64,000 bases of DNA, from the NCBI GenBank assembly GCA_028571685.1, contig CM053142.1, positions 64,009,296 through 64,073,295 of the forward strand, given 5' to 3'. Both the position numbers and the translations under genes were made by a program. This DNA is from Heterohyrax brucei (taxonomy: Eukaryota; Chordata; Mammalia; Hyracoidea; Procaviidae). This document shows, in pieces, positions 31,018-42,903 of this stretch; position 1 is the stretch's first letter; every line of letters begins with the position of its first letter. The notes below the pieces were generated by a model. The model saw only the letters and a list, made by a program, of their open reading frames with translations, was not told the DNA's origin and searched no databases.

Positions 31018-31262
31018 AATCATCACAGCAGACATTCAGCAGCACTGGGCATGTGCCAGGCAGTGCTCTAAGTCTTCTACATACATGTGCTCATGTAACC
31101 CCTCCCAACAACCCCACAAAACTGGTACTGGTATTACCTTTGTTTTACAGGTGAGGAGACTGAGCCAAGGACCTCTCCTTGTAAGTTGCTTGGGGGTCAC
31201 CCAGCTCATGCATGGCACAGCCAGGATTTGATCTTGGAGTCTAGCTTTCACAGTCTAGACCA
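31018..31262 (-). repeat. MIR SINE, antisense
   Basis: Full-length-looking reversed MIR: TGCCAGGCAGTGCTCTAAGTCTTCTACATACATG, CAACAACCCCACAAAACTGGTACTGG, TTTTACAGGTGAGGAGACTGAGCC, CACAGCCAGGATTTGATC, TCTAGACCATGC. Confidence 0.88.
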
Positions 31263-31613
31263 TGCATTGTCAGTGGGGGGATATCGCTTCCAAAGAGTAA
31301 CACTTGAGTCTTGGGGGACTCTTATGCCTTGTGTCTAAAGCACAGGTGTGTAGACAAGTGCATAACAGACAACATATCTGTAGTATTGAGATTTCAGGGG
31401 GAGTTTATTAAGCGTAGAATGTCTAAACAGTTCCTTGTGGAATGATTATGAAAAGGAGGTTGAGAAACCCTGTCTGTGCTCTTAATTAGACAACTCTGCT
31501 GTGTTTCTGGTTTAAAGCCAGAGGGTTGTGGAACAACATGACAAAAGTGATGTCTTCAGAAAAATATACTGATGGTTGAATTGCATGTGAGAGAAGGATC
31601 CAAAATACAAGGG

Positions 31614-31686
31614 GTGTGTATACATACATACATAAATATACATATACACATACATATGTGTATATATATATAAATATATATAAAAT
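31614..31686. repeat. AT/TACA-rich simple sequence
   Basis: TATACATACATACATAAATATACATATACACATACATATG followed by TA-alternating sequence to ATATATAAAATC. It is a compound microsatellite. Confidence 0.9.
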
Positions 31687-31699
31687 CACAAGTGATTCT

Positions 31700-31855
31700 G
31701 TTTGCCAGGCACTGTTCAGTGCCTCTTTTTGATCTTCACCTGCAACTTAGGTACTGTTATTTCCACTTTGTAGCTGATGAAGTGGGGAGAAAAGAGAAGT
31801 AGGTCATATGTCACACAACCAGAAAAACATCAAGTCAGGACTTCAGCTTGATTGC
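31700..31855 (-). repeat. MIR SINE, antisense
   Basis: TTTGCCAGGCACTGTTCAGTGCC, CAACTTAGGTACTGTTATTTCCAC, GATGAAGTGGGGAGAAAAG, GTCACACAACCAGAAAAACATCAAGTCAGGACTTCAGC. Convincing order. Confidence 0.75.
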
Positions 31856-32011
31856 AAAGGCAGGCAGGGAGAGCAATGGTAGTAGCCAAGGTAATGGATA
31901 GGAAAAGGGAGAAAGGTTATCACTAAAGGAGAATGCACAGCACTGGTAAAATTCTGGATATGTTCAGAAACAAGTGAGAGGCCAAAGGACTGTTTTGCCA
32001 TTGGCTGAAAA

Positions 32012-32195
32012 AAAGCCATTGCTGAGTCTATTCTAATTCATGGTGACCCCAGAAGTGTTATAGAGCAGAACTGTTCTGTAAGGACTTCTTCGTTGTAATC
32101 ATTGCAGAAGCAGGTTGCCAGACTTGTCTGCGGCACCATGGAATGGGTTCAGAATGCCAACTTTTATGTTAGTAGCCAAGTGCAGGATATGTTTG
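32012..32195 (-). repeat. AfroSINE, long subtype, antisense, diverged
   Basis: AGCCATTGCTGAGTCTATTCTAATTCATGGTGACCCC, GAGCAGAACTGTTCTGTAAGG, CAGAAGCAGGTTGCCAGAC, CCAACTTTTATGTTAGTAGCC. Confidence 0.8.
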
Positions 32196-32794
32196 ACACC
32201 CAGGACCCTTTTACCATTAACGTGGCAACAGCAGTAGGGAGATTTCAGAAGCATGAAGAATGTCTTTTCTTCATTTCTGCATTAGAGAAGGAAAAGACCA
32301 GGTGTAGAAAATCAGTGAATTAGAAAGAGCAAATCTAGAAAAGAAAATTCTGTCTACTACTTCCCTCTGTCCTAATGTTTACAGTCAGCGTCATTTGTTG
32401 CAATTTCCCAGGCTTGTGTCACTGATTCTGCTCAAGAGTGATGAAAAGTGTTCCCTTTCTGTATGATAGGTAAGGGGACCTGACAAAGAACTCCAGGAGT
32501 ATATTGGGTAAAACATTTTCAGGCATCATTCAACTATTTTTTTTGCATCATTATTTTTTTAAGTACATCTTTCTTTATATTGTATTTTAATGCACAGTTA
32601 AAGCTGTGAAGCCGTGGTCTCAAAGTAATCTTGTAAAATAACTGACGCTTAAAATCCTGCAACCAGGAAATGGAAGCCATATTTCCTCTTAATTTCCTCA
32701 GATAATACCCTGCCTTCCAAAAGTGAGAAGAAAGAAAGCAAGGCATTGTGGTCATTTAAATTTTACATTTTTTGTTATTCTCCTGTTTTTTTTG
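32196..32794. other. Unique AT-rich host sequence
   Basis: No gene or repeat recognised. AT content rises towards the L1 cluster downstream. Confidence 0.4.
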
Positions 32795-32883
32795 GTGTCA
32801 TTGACGTGGGTTCTGACTCATAGTAAGACTATATGACAGAATGGAACTGCCTCATGAGGTTTCCGGTGCTATAATTTTCTTCT
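32795..32883 (-). repeat. AfroSINE fragment, antisense
   Basis: TGGTGTCATTGACGTGGGTTCTGACTCATAGTAAGACTATATGACAGAATGGAACTGCCTC..GGTTTCC. Only the tail half is present. The copy stops where the antisense L1 3' end begins, suggesting that the L1 insertion or a deletion removed the head half. Confidence 0.75.
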
Positions 32884-34251
32884 TTTCTTTCTAAATGTTA
32901 TTTATTTTGTTGTTGCTGTTAAGCTATGCACAGCAAAGCATGCACCAATTCAACAGTTTCTATGTATGCCATTTAGTGAAGTTGATTGCATTCTTTGAGT
33001 TGTGCAACCCCTCTCACCCTCCTTCTCTGAGTTGTTCCTCCCTCATTAACATAAACTCACTGTCCCCTAAGGTGCTCATCTAGTCTTTCAAGTTGCTATT
33101 GTCAATTTAATCTCACACAGGTGGTTCTTAACAGAGCATAATGCTCAAGGCAAACTTTTTTTTTACAAGTTTAAACTATTGTTCAATTTTAAGATGACTA
33201 TAGTTTAAGACGACTATAGTTAAGATGACTTTAGTTTAAGGTTTAAAGATTATCTCAGGGTGTTATTTTTGGGGGGTTTTCTATCCTTCTGGGCTCCAGA
33301 AAGTCTAGAGTCCATGAGAATTTAAAGTTTTGTTCTTCATTTCTCCCCCACTTTGATACAAGGGTTCATCTATGGAAACTTTGATCAAAACATTCAGTAA
33401 TGAGAGTCAGCTAACATTTAGATCTTATGGTCTCTTGGCAAAAGAGGCAGTTGTTCATGGAGGCAACTAGCCACACATTCCATATACTCCTCCTGTTCCT
33501 GACTTTGTGCTGTCCTCTGTTGCTCCAAGTGAGTAGAGACCAATTCTTGTGCCTTGGATGACCTCTTGGAAGCTTTCAGGATGTCAGGCAGTGTGCAAGA
33601 AACTTGGAGGTAGAACAGAACTACTGGGATGTGCCATGAAACCATGATCATGTATGTCCAAACCAAGGAACCATATTTCATGAAGTGTTCGGTTGTACAT
33701 AGGCAACCCCAGCAGCTGCTCTTTTTTGTTGTTGTTGTAAACATATCTATCAATAACTTTTGCCAGTTCAACTTTTTATAGGTGTGCAATTTATTCACAG
33801 CAATTACAGTAATTGGCTGTACAACCCTACTCTTAATGAGTTCATTTTTTTCCCATCACTGTTAACCCCATTTTCCACTTTATCCCTGATAACTGCTAAT
33901 AAACTTTCATCTTCATACATTTGCTTTTTTTTTTTTTATGTGAGACCATACAATATTTGTCCTTTTGTAATTGGCTTGTTTTGCTCAGCATAATGTCTTC
34001 CAGTTCCACCCGTATTGTAGCATGTAAGAAGATTTCATTTCCTCTACTGGCTGAGTACCATTCCATTGTATGTGTGTACTACATTGTGTTTATTCATTCA
34101 TCTATTGATATGCATTTAGGTTGTTCCCACCTTTTTGCTCTTGTGACTAGTGCTGCAATGAACATTTACATATAGGTGTCTTTTTGAGTCTCTGCTTTCA
34201 AGTCTTTTGGATATGTGCCTAGGAGTGGAATTGCTGAGTCATATGGTAATT

Positions 34252-34413
34252 CTGGAAACCCTGGTAGTATAGTGGTTAGGTTCTGTGGCTACTAATAGTA
34301 AGGTCAGCAATTTGAATACACCAGGCACTCCTTGAAACTTTATGGGGTGGTTCTACTCTTTCCTGTAGGGTTATTATGAATCAGAAATGACTCAACAGCA
34401 CTGAATATGACAT
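34252..34413 (+). repeat. AfroSINE inserted in the L1
   Basis: CTGGAAACCCTGGTAGTATAGTGGTTAGG head, AAGGTCAGCAATTTGAATACACCAGG, TATGGGGTGGTTCTACTCTTTCCTGTAGGG, tail ATCAGAAATGACTCAACAGCACTG. L1 sequence (GAGTCATATGGTAATT / CATGGTAGTTTTATT) resumes on both sides with an imperfect duplication. Confidence 0.92.
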
Positions 34414-35160
34414 GGTAGTTTTATTTTTTTTTTTTTTTGAGGAACCGCCGTATTGTTTTTCACAAGACCTGTTCTATCTTGTATCCCCACATCCTCACTA
34501 ACGTTTGCTATTTTCTCTATTCCTCCTTCTTCTTTTAATCATAATCATCCTACTGGGAGTGAAATGGTATCTCGTTATGGTTTTGATCTGCACCTCTCTG
34601 ACGGCTAATGATGCCAAGCATCTTTTCCTGTGTTTAGTGGCCATTTGACCATTCTCTATAGTGAAGTGCCTTCTTTGCCCATTTTATGATTGGGTTATTT
34701 GTCTTTTTGTTAGGTTGAAGTTTCATATATATTTTGATTATTAGATTCTTGTCAGATATGTGATTTCCAAAGATTTCTCCCAGTTGGTAGCTTGTCTTTT
34801 TACTTTCTTGGTAAAGTCTTTTGATGTACAAAAGTTTTGAATTTTCATGAGGTCCCATGGCTTTTTGTGCCTTTGGTATTAGCCAATCCGTTGTTGAAAA
34901 CCAGGCCTGACAGTGTTACTCTGCTTGTGCTTCTAAGAATTTTATGGTTTTAGTTTGCACATTTAGATCTTTAATCCATTTTGAATTTGCTTTTGTGTAT
35001 GGTGTGAGGCATGAATTCTGTTTCATTTTTGGGGATTTGAAAATCTAGTTTTCCTAACACCATTTATGAATTTAGCAACTTGGTCAAAAATCAGTTGGCC
35101 ACAGATGTGTGAGTTTATTTCTGGGCTCTCCATTCTGTTTTGATTATTGTAGCTGTATGT

Positions 35161-35315
35161 TGTTGTGTCCTGTTGAGTCAATTCTGACTCATAGTGACCC
35201 CATGGGACAAAGTAGAACTACCCCATAGGGTTTCCAAGGAGTGGCTGATGAATTCAAACTTCCAACCTTTTGGTTAGCAGCCTGAGTTCTTATCCCTCCA
35301 TTACCAGTGTTTTGC
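35161..35315 (-). repeat. AfroSINE inserted in the L1, antisense
   Basis: GTTGTGTCCTGTTGAGTCAATTCTGACTC tail to reversed head CCTCCATTACCAG. The L1 words TTGTAGCTGTATG before and GCTGTAGCTGTGTATAG after suggest a decayed duplication of TGTAGCTGT. A relatively intact body. Confidence 0.92.
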
Positions 35316-38300
35316 TGTAGCTGTGTATAGTATGTTTTAAAATCAGGAAATATGAATTTTCCTACTTTGTTCTTATATTTCAACATTGTCTTAGCTGTTT
35401 GGCGCTTCTTGCCATTCCAGAAAAAAGTGAGGATTTGCTTTTCTATTTCTTTAAAGAAGGCTATTAGAAATTTGATGAGAATTGTGTTGAATCTGTAAGT
35501 CACTTTGGGTAGTATTACTGGCTTAGCAATATTAAGCCTTCCAATACATGAACACAGAACATTTCCCATTTATTTAAAACTTCTTTAATTTCTTTCAGCA
35601 ATGTTTTATAGTTTTCATTGGGTAAGTTCTTCATGTCCCTGGTTAGATTTATTCCTAGGTATTTTATTCTTTTAGATTCTATTGTAAAGGGACTTGTTTC
35701 CCTAATTTCCTGTTTAGATTTCTCATTGCTGGTATATAAAAGTCAAACTGAATTGTGTTTGCTGATCTTGTATTCTACAATTTTGCTAAGTTTGTCTATT
35801 AGCTGCAGAAGTTTTCTTGTGAATTGTGATTTTCTTTATGTAGGAGTATATCATCTGTGAGTACAGATAATTTTAGTTCTTCTTTTCCCATCTGGAATAT
35901 CCTTTATTTTTCTTGTCCTATTGCTCTGTCTAGCACTTCTAATACAATACTGAATAGAAGTGATGAGAGTGGACACTCTTGTATTTTTCCCTGTTTAAGA
36001 GGGAAGGCTCTCAGTCTGTCACCATCAGGTATAATGTTTGCTGCTGTCTTTTCATATATGCCCTAAATAACATAGAAGATTTTCTCTTCTATTCCAATAT
36101 TTTCTAGAATTTTCATCAAAAAGAGGTATTGGATTTTATCAAGTGATTTTTCTGTGTCTGTAGAGTTGATCTTGTTGTTCTTTTCCTTTGTTCTATTGAT
36201 GTGGTGTATCATGTTGATTGGTTTTCTAATGTTGAACTATTCCCTGCATTGCTGGAATAAGTCATAGTGTATGACTCTTTTAATATGCTGTTAGATCTTA
36301 TTTGATAGTATTTTGTTGAGGAGTTTTACATGTGCATTCATAAGGTATTTTGGCCTATAAATTTTTTTTTCTTGTGGTGTTTTTGTTTATTTAGGGTATC
36401 GAGGACGTTTTTGCTTGATAGAATGTATTAGAGAGTACTCCTTTATCTTTTGAAAGAGGTGAAAAAGTATCGATGTCAATTCTTCTCTGAATGTTTGCTA
36501 GAATTCTACAATGAAGCTATCTAGGACTTTTTTATTTTTATAATTGGTGGGGTTTTGATCACTGATTCGATTTCTTTGCTTGTTATAGGTCTGTTGAGAC
36601 TTTCTATTTCCTCTTGAGTCAGTTTGGGTAGGTTGTGTGCTTCTAAGAATTTATCCATTTCATCTAGTCTATCCACTTGATTTGATGCCATAATATTCTG
36701 TTATGATTCTCATTATTCCTATTGAGTTAGTTGTAATGTTCTCTTTTTCATTTTGGTGTTTTACATCTTTTCTTTGGCAGTCTGGCTAAAGGTTTGTCAG
36801 TGTTACTGATCTTTTCTAAGAACCAGCTTCTGGTGTTGTTGATTCTCTACTGTTTTTTTTAATTTTTGACTTTATTTCTTTCTGCTCTGATCTTTGTTAT
36901 TTTCCTTCTTCTGGAAGGCTTAGGCTTAGTTTGCCCTTCTTTTGCTACTTCCTGCAGTTATTGAGTTGGGCTGTTAATGTGAGATCTTTGTTCTTGTTTT
37001 ACATAGGCATTTGTTGCTATAAGTTTTGATTTGAGCATAGCATTTACTGCTTCCTAGACTTCGGTATGTTACACTTCGATTCTCGTTTGACTCTAAGAAA
37101 TTTGTCATTTCTCTTGATTTCTACTTTGACCAATTATTAGTTTAATAGTGTGATGTCTAATTTCCATGTTTATTTGTGTTTTCCAGAGTTTTTTTTCTGA
37201 TACTGATTTCTAGCTTCAATATGTTATGATCAGAGAAAATGCTTTGATTTCAGTCTTTTTAAATTCATCGAGACTTTGGCCTGTACTGGAGAAAAGATCT
37301 ATGTATACCAGAGAGAATGTTATATTGTGTTTTTTGAGTAGAGTGTTCTATATCTATGTGTTAGATCTAGTTCATTTATAGAGTCATTCAGATCCTCTGT
37401 TTCCTTGTTGATCTTTCTAAATGTTCTGTCCTGTATTGAAAGTCATGTATTGATGTCTCTAACTATTATTGTAATGCTATTTCTCCTTTTAATTCTGTTA
37501 GTATTTGCTTTATATATTTATGGATACCCTGAAGTTGATTGCATATGTTTATGATTGTTAAATCTTCTTGATTAATTAACCCTTTTATCAGTGTAGGTGA
37601 TACCCAACTTTATCTCTTCTGACAGATTTTGTCTTAAAGTCTATTTTGTCTGATATTAAGATTGCCACCCCAGTTCTCTTTTGGTTATTATTTACATGGA
37701 ATGACTTTTGCCATCCTTTCACTTTCAGCCCATTTGTATCATTAAGTTTAAGGTGTGTCTCTTGTAGCCATAGAATTGGATCATTTAAAAAAAGTCCATT
37801 CTGCCACGCTGAGCTTTTTGATTGTAGTGTTTAGTCCATTTACATTCACTGTAATTGCTCATAAGAAGTGACTTCCTTCTACCAATTTGTTATTTGTGTG
37901 TGTGTATGTTAAACCTTCTTTGTCCTTTAGTACTGCCTGCTTCTTTATTTTAGTGGTTTATCATAGTGAGCCTTTTTGCTACCTTTTTTCCCATTTTGTT
38001 TATTTTTTAAAAACACATTAGTGGTTACTGTGAGTATTACATTTTAAGAGCTTGCATTTATAACATGCTGGGATAAGTTGGTACCTTAACTTCGGTAACA
38101 TGCAAGTAATTCTGTATCTTCACCATTCCTCTCTCCCGTTTTGTATGGTTTTTATCATTAAGTATATCTGTATGCTTTCTGTGCTCTATAACATAATTTT
38201 ATCCTTTCCCTACAAATACATAAAGAACAAAACATTTAAATTCATCAGTGTGGATACCTTATTACTAGCTCCTATACTTGGCCATCCATTTTCCTTTATT

Positions 38301-39256
38301 AGGGATCTTGCTTTTTATGCCTAGTTGTGAATTAAACTTTATAGTGTCTTTTCTATCTGCAGAACTGTCATTATTATATTTTATACACTCTCTCTGGTAG
38401 ATTATGAGTTCTTTCAGCTTCTGTTTGACTGGGAGGGTTCTTATTTCACCATCGTTCTTGAAGAATAGTTTCATTGGGTATAGTATTCTTGGTTGACAGT
38501 TTTGTTTTTTTTCCAGAACTTTTAAATATATCATTCGACTGCCTGCTAGCCTCTCGTGTTTCTGAGGAAAAATCGGCATTTCATCTTTCTGGGAATCATT
38601 AGTGTGTGTACAGCTTGCTTCTCTCTCATTGCTTTCAGCATTCTCTTCTTAGCTCTAGAGCCTAGCTGTGATCTTGGTGTAGATCTCTTGGGCTTAACTT
38701 GTTTGAAGTTCTTGGAGCTTCTTGGATTTGTAGATTCATGCCTTTCATTAGGCTGGGGTAATTTTCTATCATTATTACTCCCAATATTCTTTCTGTTCAT
38801 TTCTCTCTTTCATCTTCCTCTGGAAACTTTGTGATGCATGTATTAGGTCTCTTGTTGTTCTATAATTCCATTAACCTGTGCTCAGCCTTCTGGAGCCTCC
38901 ATTCTGATTGCTCTTCAGCGTGTCATTTTAACTATCTTATCCTGTTATTTGCTGATTCTTTCTTCTATCTGATGAAATCTGTTGTTAAGCCCTTCTATTG
39001 TGTTTGTCATTTCAGTTATTGTCCATTTTTTAGATCCTTACTTTGTTCATGCATTATTATTTCTTTTAGTTTTTTGTGTGTTTTACCATAGTTCTTTAAC
39101 TATGTTTAATGTTGTTATGTTATATTCTTTCATTTAAAAAATTATTTGGTCATCCCTAGATGCACTTTCACTATGTTTGTCGTGTTCATTTGAATGGCCA
39201 GTTGTTTCTCTTTGTAGTTGGTGTGTCTCGTGATTTTTCACTGAGGCAGTGAAGTT

Positions 39257-39450
39257 TTTTTTTTTTTTTTTCAATTGCACTTTAGATGAGGGTTTACAGA
39301 AAAAGCTAGTTTCTCATTAAACATTTGGTATACATATTGTTTTATGACACTGGTTAATAACCTCACAACATGTCTACACTCACCCTTCTCAGCCTTGGAT
39401 TCCCAACTGCCATCTGTCCAGCTCTCTCCAGAGGACACTGGAATTTCTGA
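39257..39450 (-). mobile_element. 5'-truncated L1 3' end inserted in the antisense L1
   Basis: A T run (39,257-39,271) followed by CAATTGCACTTTAGATGAGGGTTTACAGAAAAAGCTAGTTTCTCATTAAACATTTGG, the reversed 3' end of the same afrotherian L1 3' UTR type as at 52,800. The T run is its reversed poly(A) tail. The downstream join to the host L1 5' UTR (about 39,450) is approximate. Confidence 0.65.
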
Positions 39451-40324
39451 GAGTGTTAACTTTCTCAGTTTTGCCCAGTGTTTGGTGTTTTTGCCTGTAC
39501 TACTTTCTGCAGGAAACTGTTAGGTAGTCAGAGCCTTTGGCCTTTGCTTACGTTTTCCTCTTCCTCTGTGTGATAGCTCCTCCCTCCATGGTTTAACAAA
39601 GGTTGTAGACCCCTTTTTTCAACTTTGTGTGTCTCCCAAACACAGAAAACACTCTATGGTCAGTTTGTCTACTGCTGGAACCACTACTTAGGGGACAGAT
39701 GTTGTGCTAATCAATTTGACCCCCAAAGGATGTAGTCCCTTGCCCCTACTTATTACTCCCTTCCCTTCCCTGCTTCTGCACTCATGTTTTTAGTTAGAAC
39801 CCCCCCAGAGGTCTATCCTTTTGGTTTTAGAGGCCAGAGCTATTGGGTGTGCAGGTAGGCAGGTAGCATATTGATTGTGAGAGCAGGCTCCTCTGCATGG
39901 TCTTCTATAGCAGTTCACAGTGGGCTTGCAGCTGATAGTATCTAGATGGGGAGGTGGTAGCACAGTCCAGATGGATCCGCCGGAAGGTCTGCCTTGTTGG
40001 TTTTAGGACAGAAACCTGGGGTTCTGTCTCTTTGATGTGGTTACGGAAACAGGCCCTTTTTAGGAGCCACTACCCCAGTTCATAGCAGCTGGTGGCCCAC
40101 ATGGCGGGGGGAGGCAGTGATGGTGGGAAAAGTGATCTTACCATATGTGACTCATTGATTTGTTGATTCTTGCCTGTCTCCAGCTTCCCACTACGTTCCT
40201 CTGCTCCCTGATTCTGAGTCCCTCAAAGCCAACCACTATTTTCATGTTGTGTTTCTTGTATTTGTGGGGGAGGGTCAGAACCATGGTTTATTTATATTGC
40301 CATCTTCCCAGAATTGAGTCCTGG

Positions 40325-40985
40325 TTTTTTAAAATTGTGGTTAATGTGTATAACATGCAATTTGCATTGTAACTATACAACTTAATGGTGCTAATTATAT
40401 TCACAATGTTGTACAAACACCACCACTATTTATTTTGAAATTTTTTCCATCAGCCTGGTTTAGAAACTTCATATCCATTAAGCAATAACTCTCCATCCCC
40501 CTACCCCAACAATGGGTCAGCTTTCTTGGTCTGTGCGTTTGCATATTCTAGATATTTCATTAAGTAGGATCATAACAAAATTTACTCTTTTATGCCTGAC
40601 ATTTCATTTAGCATAATATTTCAGAGGTTTATTTATGTGGTACCACGTATCAGGATGTCATTTCTCTTTACTGTTGAATAATATTCCATTGTATATATGT
40701 GTAGTACATTTTGTGTATCCGTTTATCGATGTATGGATGCTTGGGTTGTTTCTAACTGTTGGCTGTTGTGAATGCTACTGCAGTGAACATTGGTATACAA
40801 GTATTTGTTTTTACTTCTTAGGTGTATATACCTCAGAATAAAATTGTTGAACCTTTTGAGGAACCACCAAATTATTTTCCCCAGCGGATGTACTGTTTAT
40901 ATTCAGCAGTAGATGAGGGCTTTTTTCCTTCTTTTTACAATAGCCATCCTAGTGGGTGTGGAGTAGTATCACATTGTGGTTTGAG
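40325..40985 (-). repeat. Old L1MA/MB-type 3' end, antisense
   Basis: TGTGGTTAATGTGTATAACATGCAATTTGC, GTACAAACACCACCACTATT, GCATAATATTTCAGAGGTTTATTTATG, AATAATATTCCATTGTATATATG, GAGGAACCACCAAATTATTTTCCCCAGCGG. Placental-wide L1 3' end, 5'-truncated. It directly abuts the 5' end of the younger antisense L1. Confidence 0.8.
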
Positions 40986-41279
40986 CGCCTTGTTTTAAAA
41001 GTGTGCCCAACTGGAAGACTTTGTCCGATAAGGCCTCTTTTGGGGACCACACCATGATTTACTGTCTTAGCAATACAGCCGAATGTGATTGGCATCTCCC
41101 TCCTCCCTTCTCATCTCTCAGGATGGGAGTGTTGCATATTTGGCCATTCACTTGCATCTGTTGTGATCATTGCTGCCTCTTGTTGGGTACTCACAGGTGT
41201 GCACCTCTGTACAGAGTGCCTCAACTGCATTACCTAAATTAATGCCTCACCTCCATATCTGAATTAACCTTACCTGATT
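40986..41279. other. Unique host sequence
   Basis: No gene or repeat recognised. Confidence 0.4.
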
Positions 41280-41612
41280 CTCCTGGAGATCCAGAAAGGT
41301 AATTACTGCTACTCCATTTATAATCCCACAGCAGATGAAACTGAAGCTAACCAGCTGCCGTTATTTGCCCCGGGTTCATGGAGACCCCATGTGTGTCAGA
41401 GTAGAACTGTGCTCCATAGTTTTTCCAGTGGCTGATGTTTTGGAAGGAGTTTGCCAGCCCTTGGTTCTGAAGTATCTCTGCATAGTCTTGAACCACCAAC
41501 CTTTTGGTTAGCAGCAAAGAGCCAAAGTACAGTGGGTATGTGAGGGAGGTAGCATTCAAACTCAGGGCTGCCTGGCTTCCAGTCTGTTGCTTACATTGCA
41601 CCATGCCTGTCT
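41280..41612 (-). repeat. MIR SINE split by an AfroSINE, antisense
   Basis: Reversed MIR core CTACTCCATTTATAATCCCACAGCAGATGAAACTGAAGCTAAC lies before 41,350. GAGGGAGGTAGCATTCAAACTCAGGGCTGCCTGGCTTCC and CATTGCACCATGCC, the reversed head, lie after 41,530. The gap is filled by the AfroSINE. Confidence 0.6.
41372..41525 (-). repeat. AfroSINE, second subfamily, antisense
   Basis: GGGTTCATGGAGACCCCATGTGTGTCAGAGTAGAACTGTGCTCCATAG, CCAGTGGCTGATGTTTTGGAAGG, CTTGAACCACCAACCTTTTGGTTAGCAG. Inserted in the MIR. Confidence 0.88.
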
Positions 41613-41759
41613 TCACTGTACTGTGATGTTAAATATGAGCATAATATTAACTCTTGTGATTTAATGTGTATTTAATATATTACAACAATAACCCTAAAAT
41701 GGCGTGGTATCTGAGAATAGTAGTTAGCTGGCTCTTGCTGTAATTAGATTTGTGTAAGA

Positions 41760-42430
41760 AGAAATATTAGTGATTAATAAACATGAGAATGTTTAATGTT
41801 ACTGGTAATCAAAGAAATCCAAATTATGATAGTAGTAGGCTATTTTCTTGCCTTGCAAACGTGCGGATTTTTAAAGTGATAATGGCTAATATGATGTAGT
41901 ACTGTAATACAGTGCCGTGGGAGGCAAAAGTACCAAAGCTTTTACGGAAAACAGCTTCATCAAGTGTATCACAGGCCTTAAAAACAGTCCTGACCTGCTG
42001 ACTGAGGAGTCCTGGTGGCCCAACAGTTAAGTACTTGGCTGCTAACTAAAAGGTTGGCAGTTTGAACCCACCTAGTGGCTCTGTGGGAGAAAAGACTTGG
42101 CAAGCTGTTCCTGCAAAGACTGCAGCCTCAGAAACCCTACAGGGCAGTTCTCTTCTGCCCTGCAGGACCACTAGGAGTCAGAATCAACTTAATTGCACCC
42201 GACACAACAACAGTAGCAACCTGCTGACTAGTAACTCGGCTTCTAAGAATCCATCCTAGGGAAATAATCAGAAATACTGTCAAATATATTATATGTTAGG
42301 GTGCTCATTAAAGAGCACTTTGTAATAAAGCAGAATAAAAAACAACCTATATGTCCTATGTTAGGGACATAGTTAAATGAATTATTGCCTATGGGTGGGT
42401 GAATTTGGGAAATTATTAAATGATACAGGG
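41760..42430 (+). repeat. Old L1M 3' region, split by an AfroSINE
   Basis: Sense old-L1 motifs: AATCCATCCTAGGGAAATAATCAGAAATACTG, AAAAACAACCTATATGTCC, TTAGGGACATAGTTAAATGAATTATTG (compare L1M GGATTGGTTAAATAAATTATGG). The part before 42,003 is weaker. Ancient. Confidence 0.55.
42004..42218 (+). repeat. AfroSINE with RTE-type tail and perfect duplication
   Basis: GAGGAGTCCTGGTGGCCCAACAGTTAAG to a tail reading CACCCGACACAACAACAGTAGCA, the RTE-like CACCTAACAACAAC ending. ACCTGCTGACT at 41,993-42,003 and 42,219-42,229 is an exact 11-bp duplication. The shared tail supports mobilisation by RTE. Confidence 0.93.
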
Positions 42431-42604
42431 AAAGTGTTCACAATGTAATTTTCTTTCTTCCTTTCTTTTTTGTGCTTGAGGCATGTATACTTTATAGACC
42501 ATAAAATTCACCCTTTTTTATATAGTTCTCCGAGTTTTGACATGCACACATAGTCATGTGGCTACTACCACACACAATTTTTTTTTTTAAATAGACTTTA
42601 TTTA

Positions 42605-42768
42605 CGAAGCCCTGGTGGTGTGGGGGTTAAGGCCTGTGGCTGCTAACCAAAAGGTCAGCAGTTCAAATGTAGCAGATGTTCCTTGGAAACTCTGTGGTGC
42701 AATTCTCCTCTGTCCTGTAGGGTTGCTGTGAGGCAGAATCGACTTGGCAGCAGTGGGTTTTGTTTTTT
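42605..42768 (+). repeat. AfroSINE inserted in old L1M
   Basis: GAAGCCCTGGTGGTGTGGGGGTTAAGG, GGCTGCTAACCAAAAGGTCAGCAGTTCAAATG, GGTGCAATTCTCCTCTGTCCTGTAGGG, tail GCAGAATCGACTTGGCAGCAGTGGG. L1M sequence resumes after the T-rich tail. Confidence 0.93.
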
Positions 42769-42903
42769 TTGTTTTTGTTTTTTAGAGCAGTTTTTAGGTT
42801 TGCGGAGAAATTATTCAGAAAGTATAAAGAGTTCCTGTAAATACCTCCTAACGCTGTGTATGTTTCCCTTGTTTTGTTTTATTTTTATAAAGCCACAATT
42901 TCG

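Larger units (their letters stand above)
32884..40312 (-). mobile_element. Near full-length afrotherian L1 LINE, antisense
   Basis: Read on the minus strand, the 5' end is at about 40,312 (GGGAAGATGGCAATATAAAT). A 5' UTR follows to about 39,250, ORF1-derived sequence at about 39,200-38,300, ORF2 at about 38,050-34,000, and the 3' UTR and end at 32,884 (GAATTGGTGCATGCTTTGCT...ACAACAAAATAA). ORF2 marks include the reversed C-terminal region near 34,450-34,640 and the endonuclease-side AAATGGATAAATTCTTAGAA at about 36,650. Minus-strand frames of 70-126 codons survive (for example 35,189-35,569), but stops and frameshifts are frequent, so it is inactive. The 3' UTR holds about three imperfect copies of a 17-18 bp motif (33,190-33,245). 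Three younger insertions lie inside. Confidence 0.85.
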
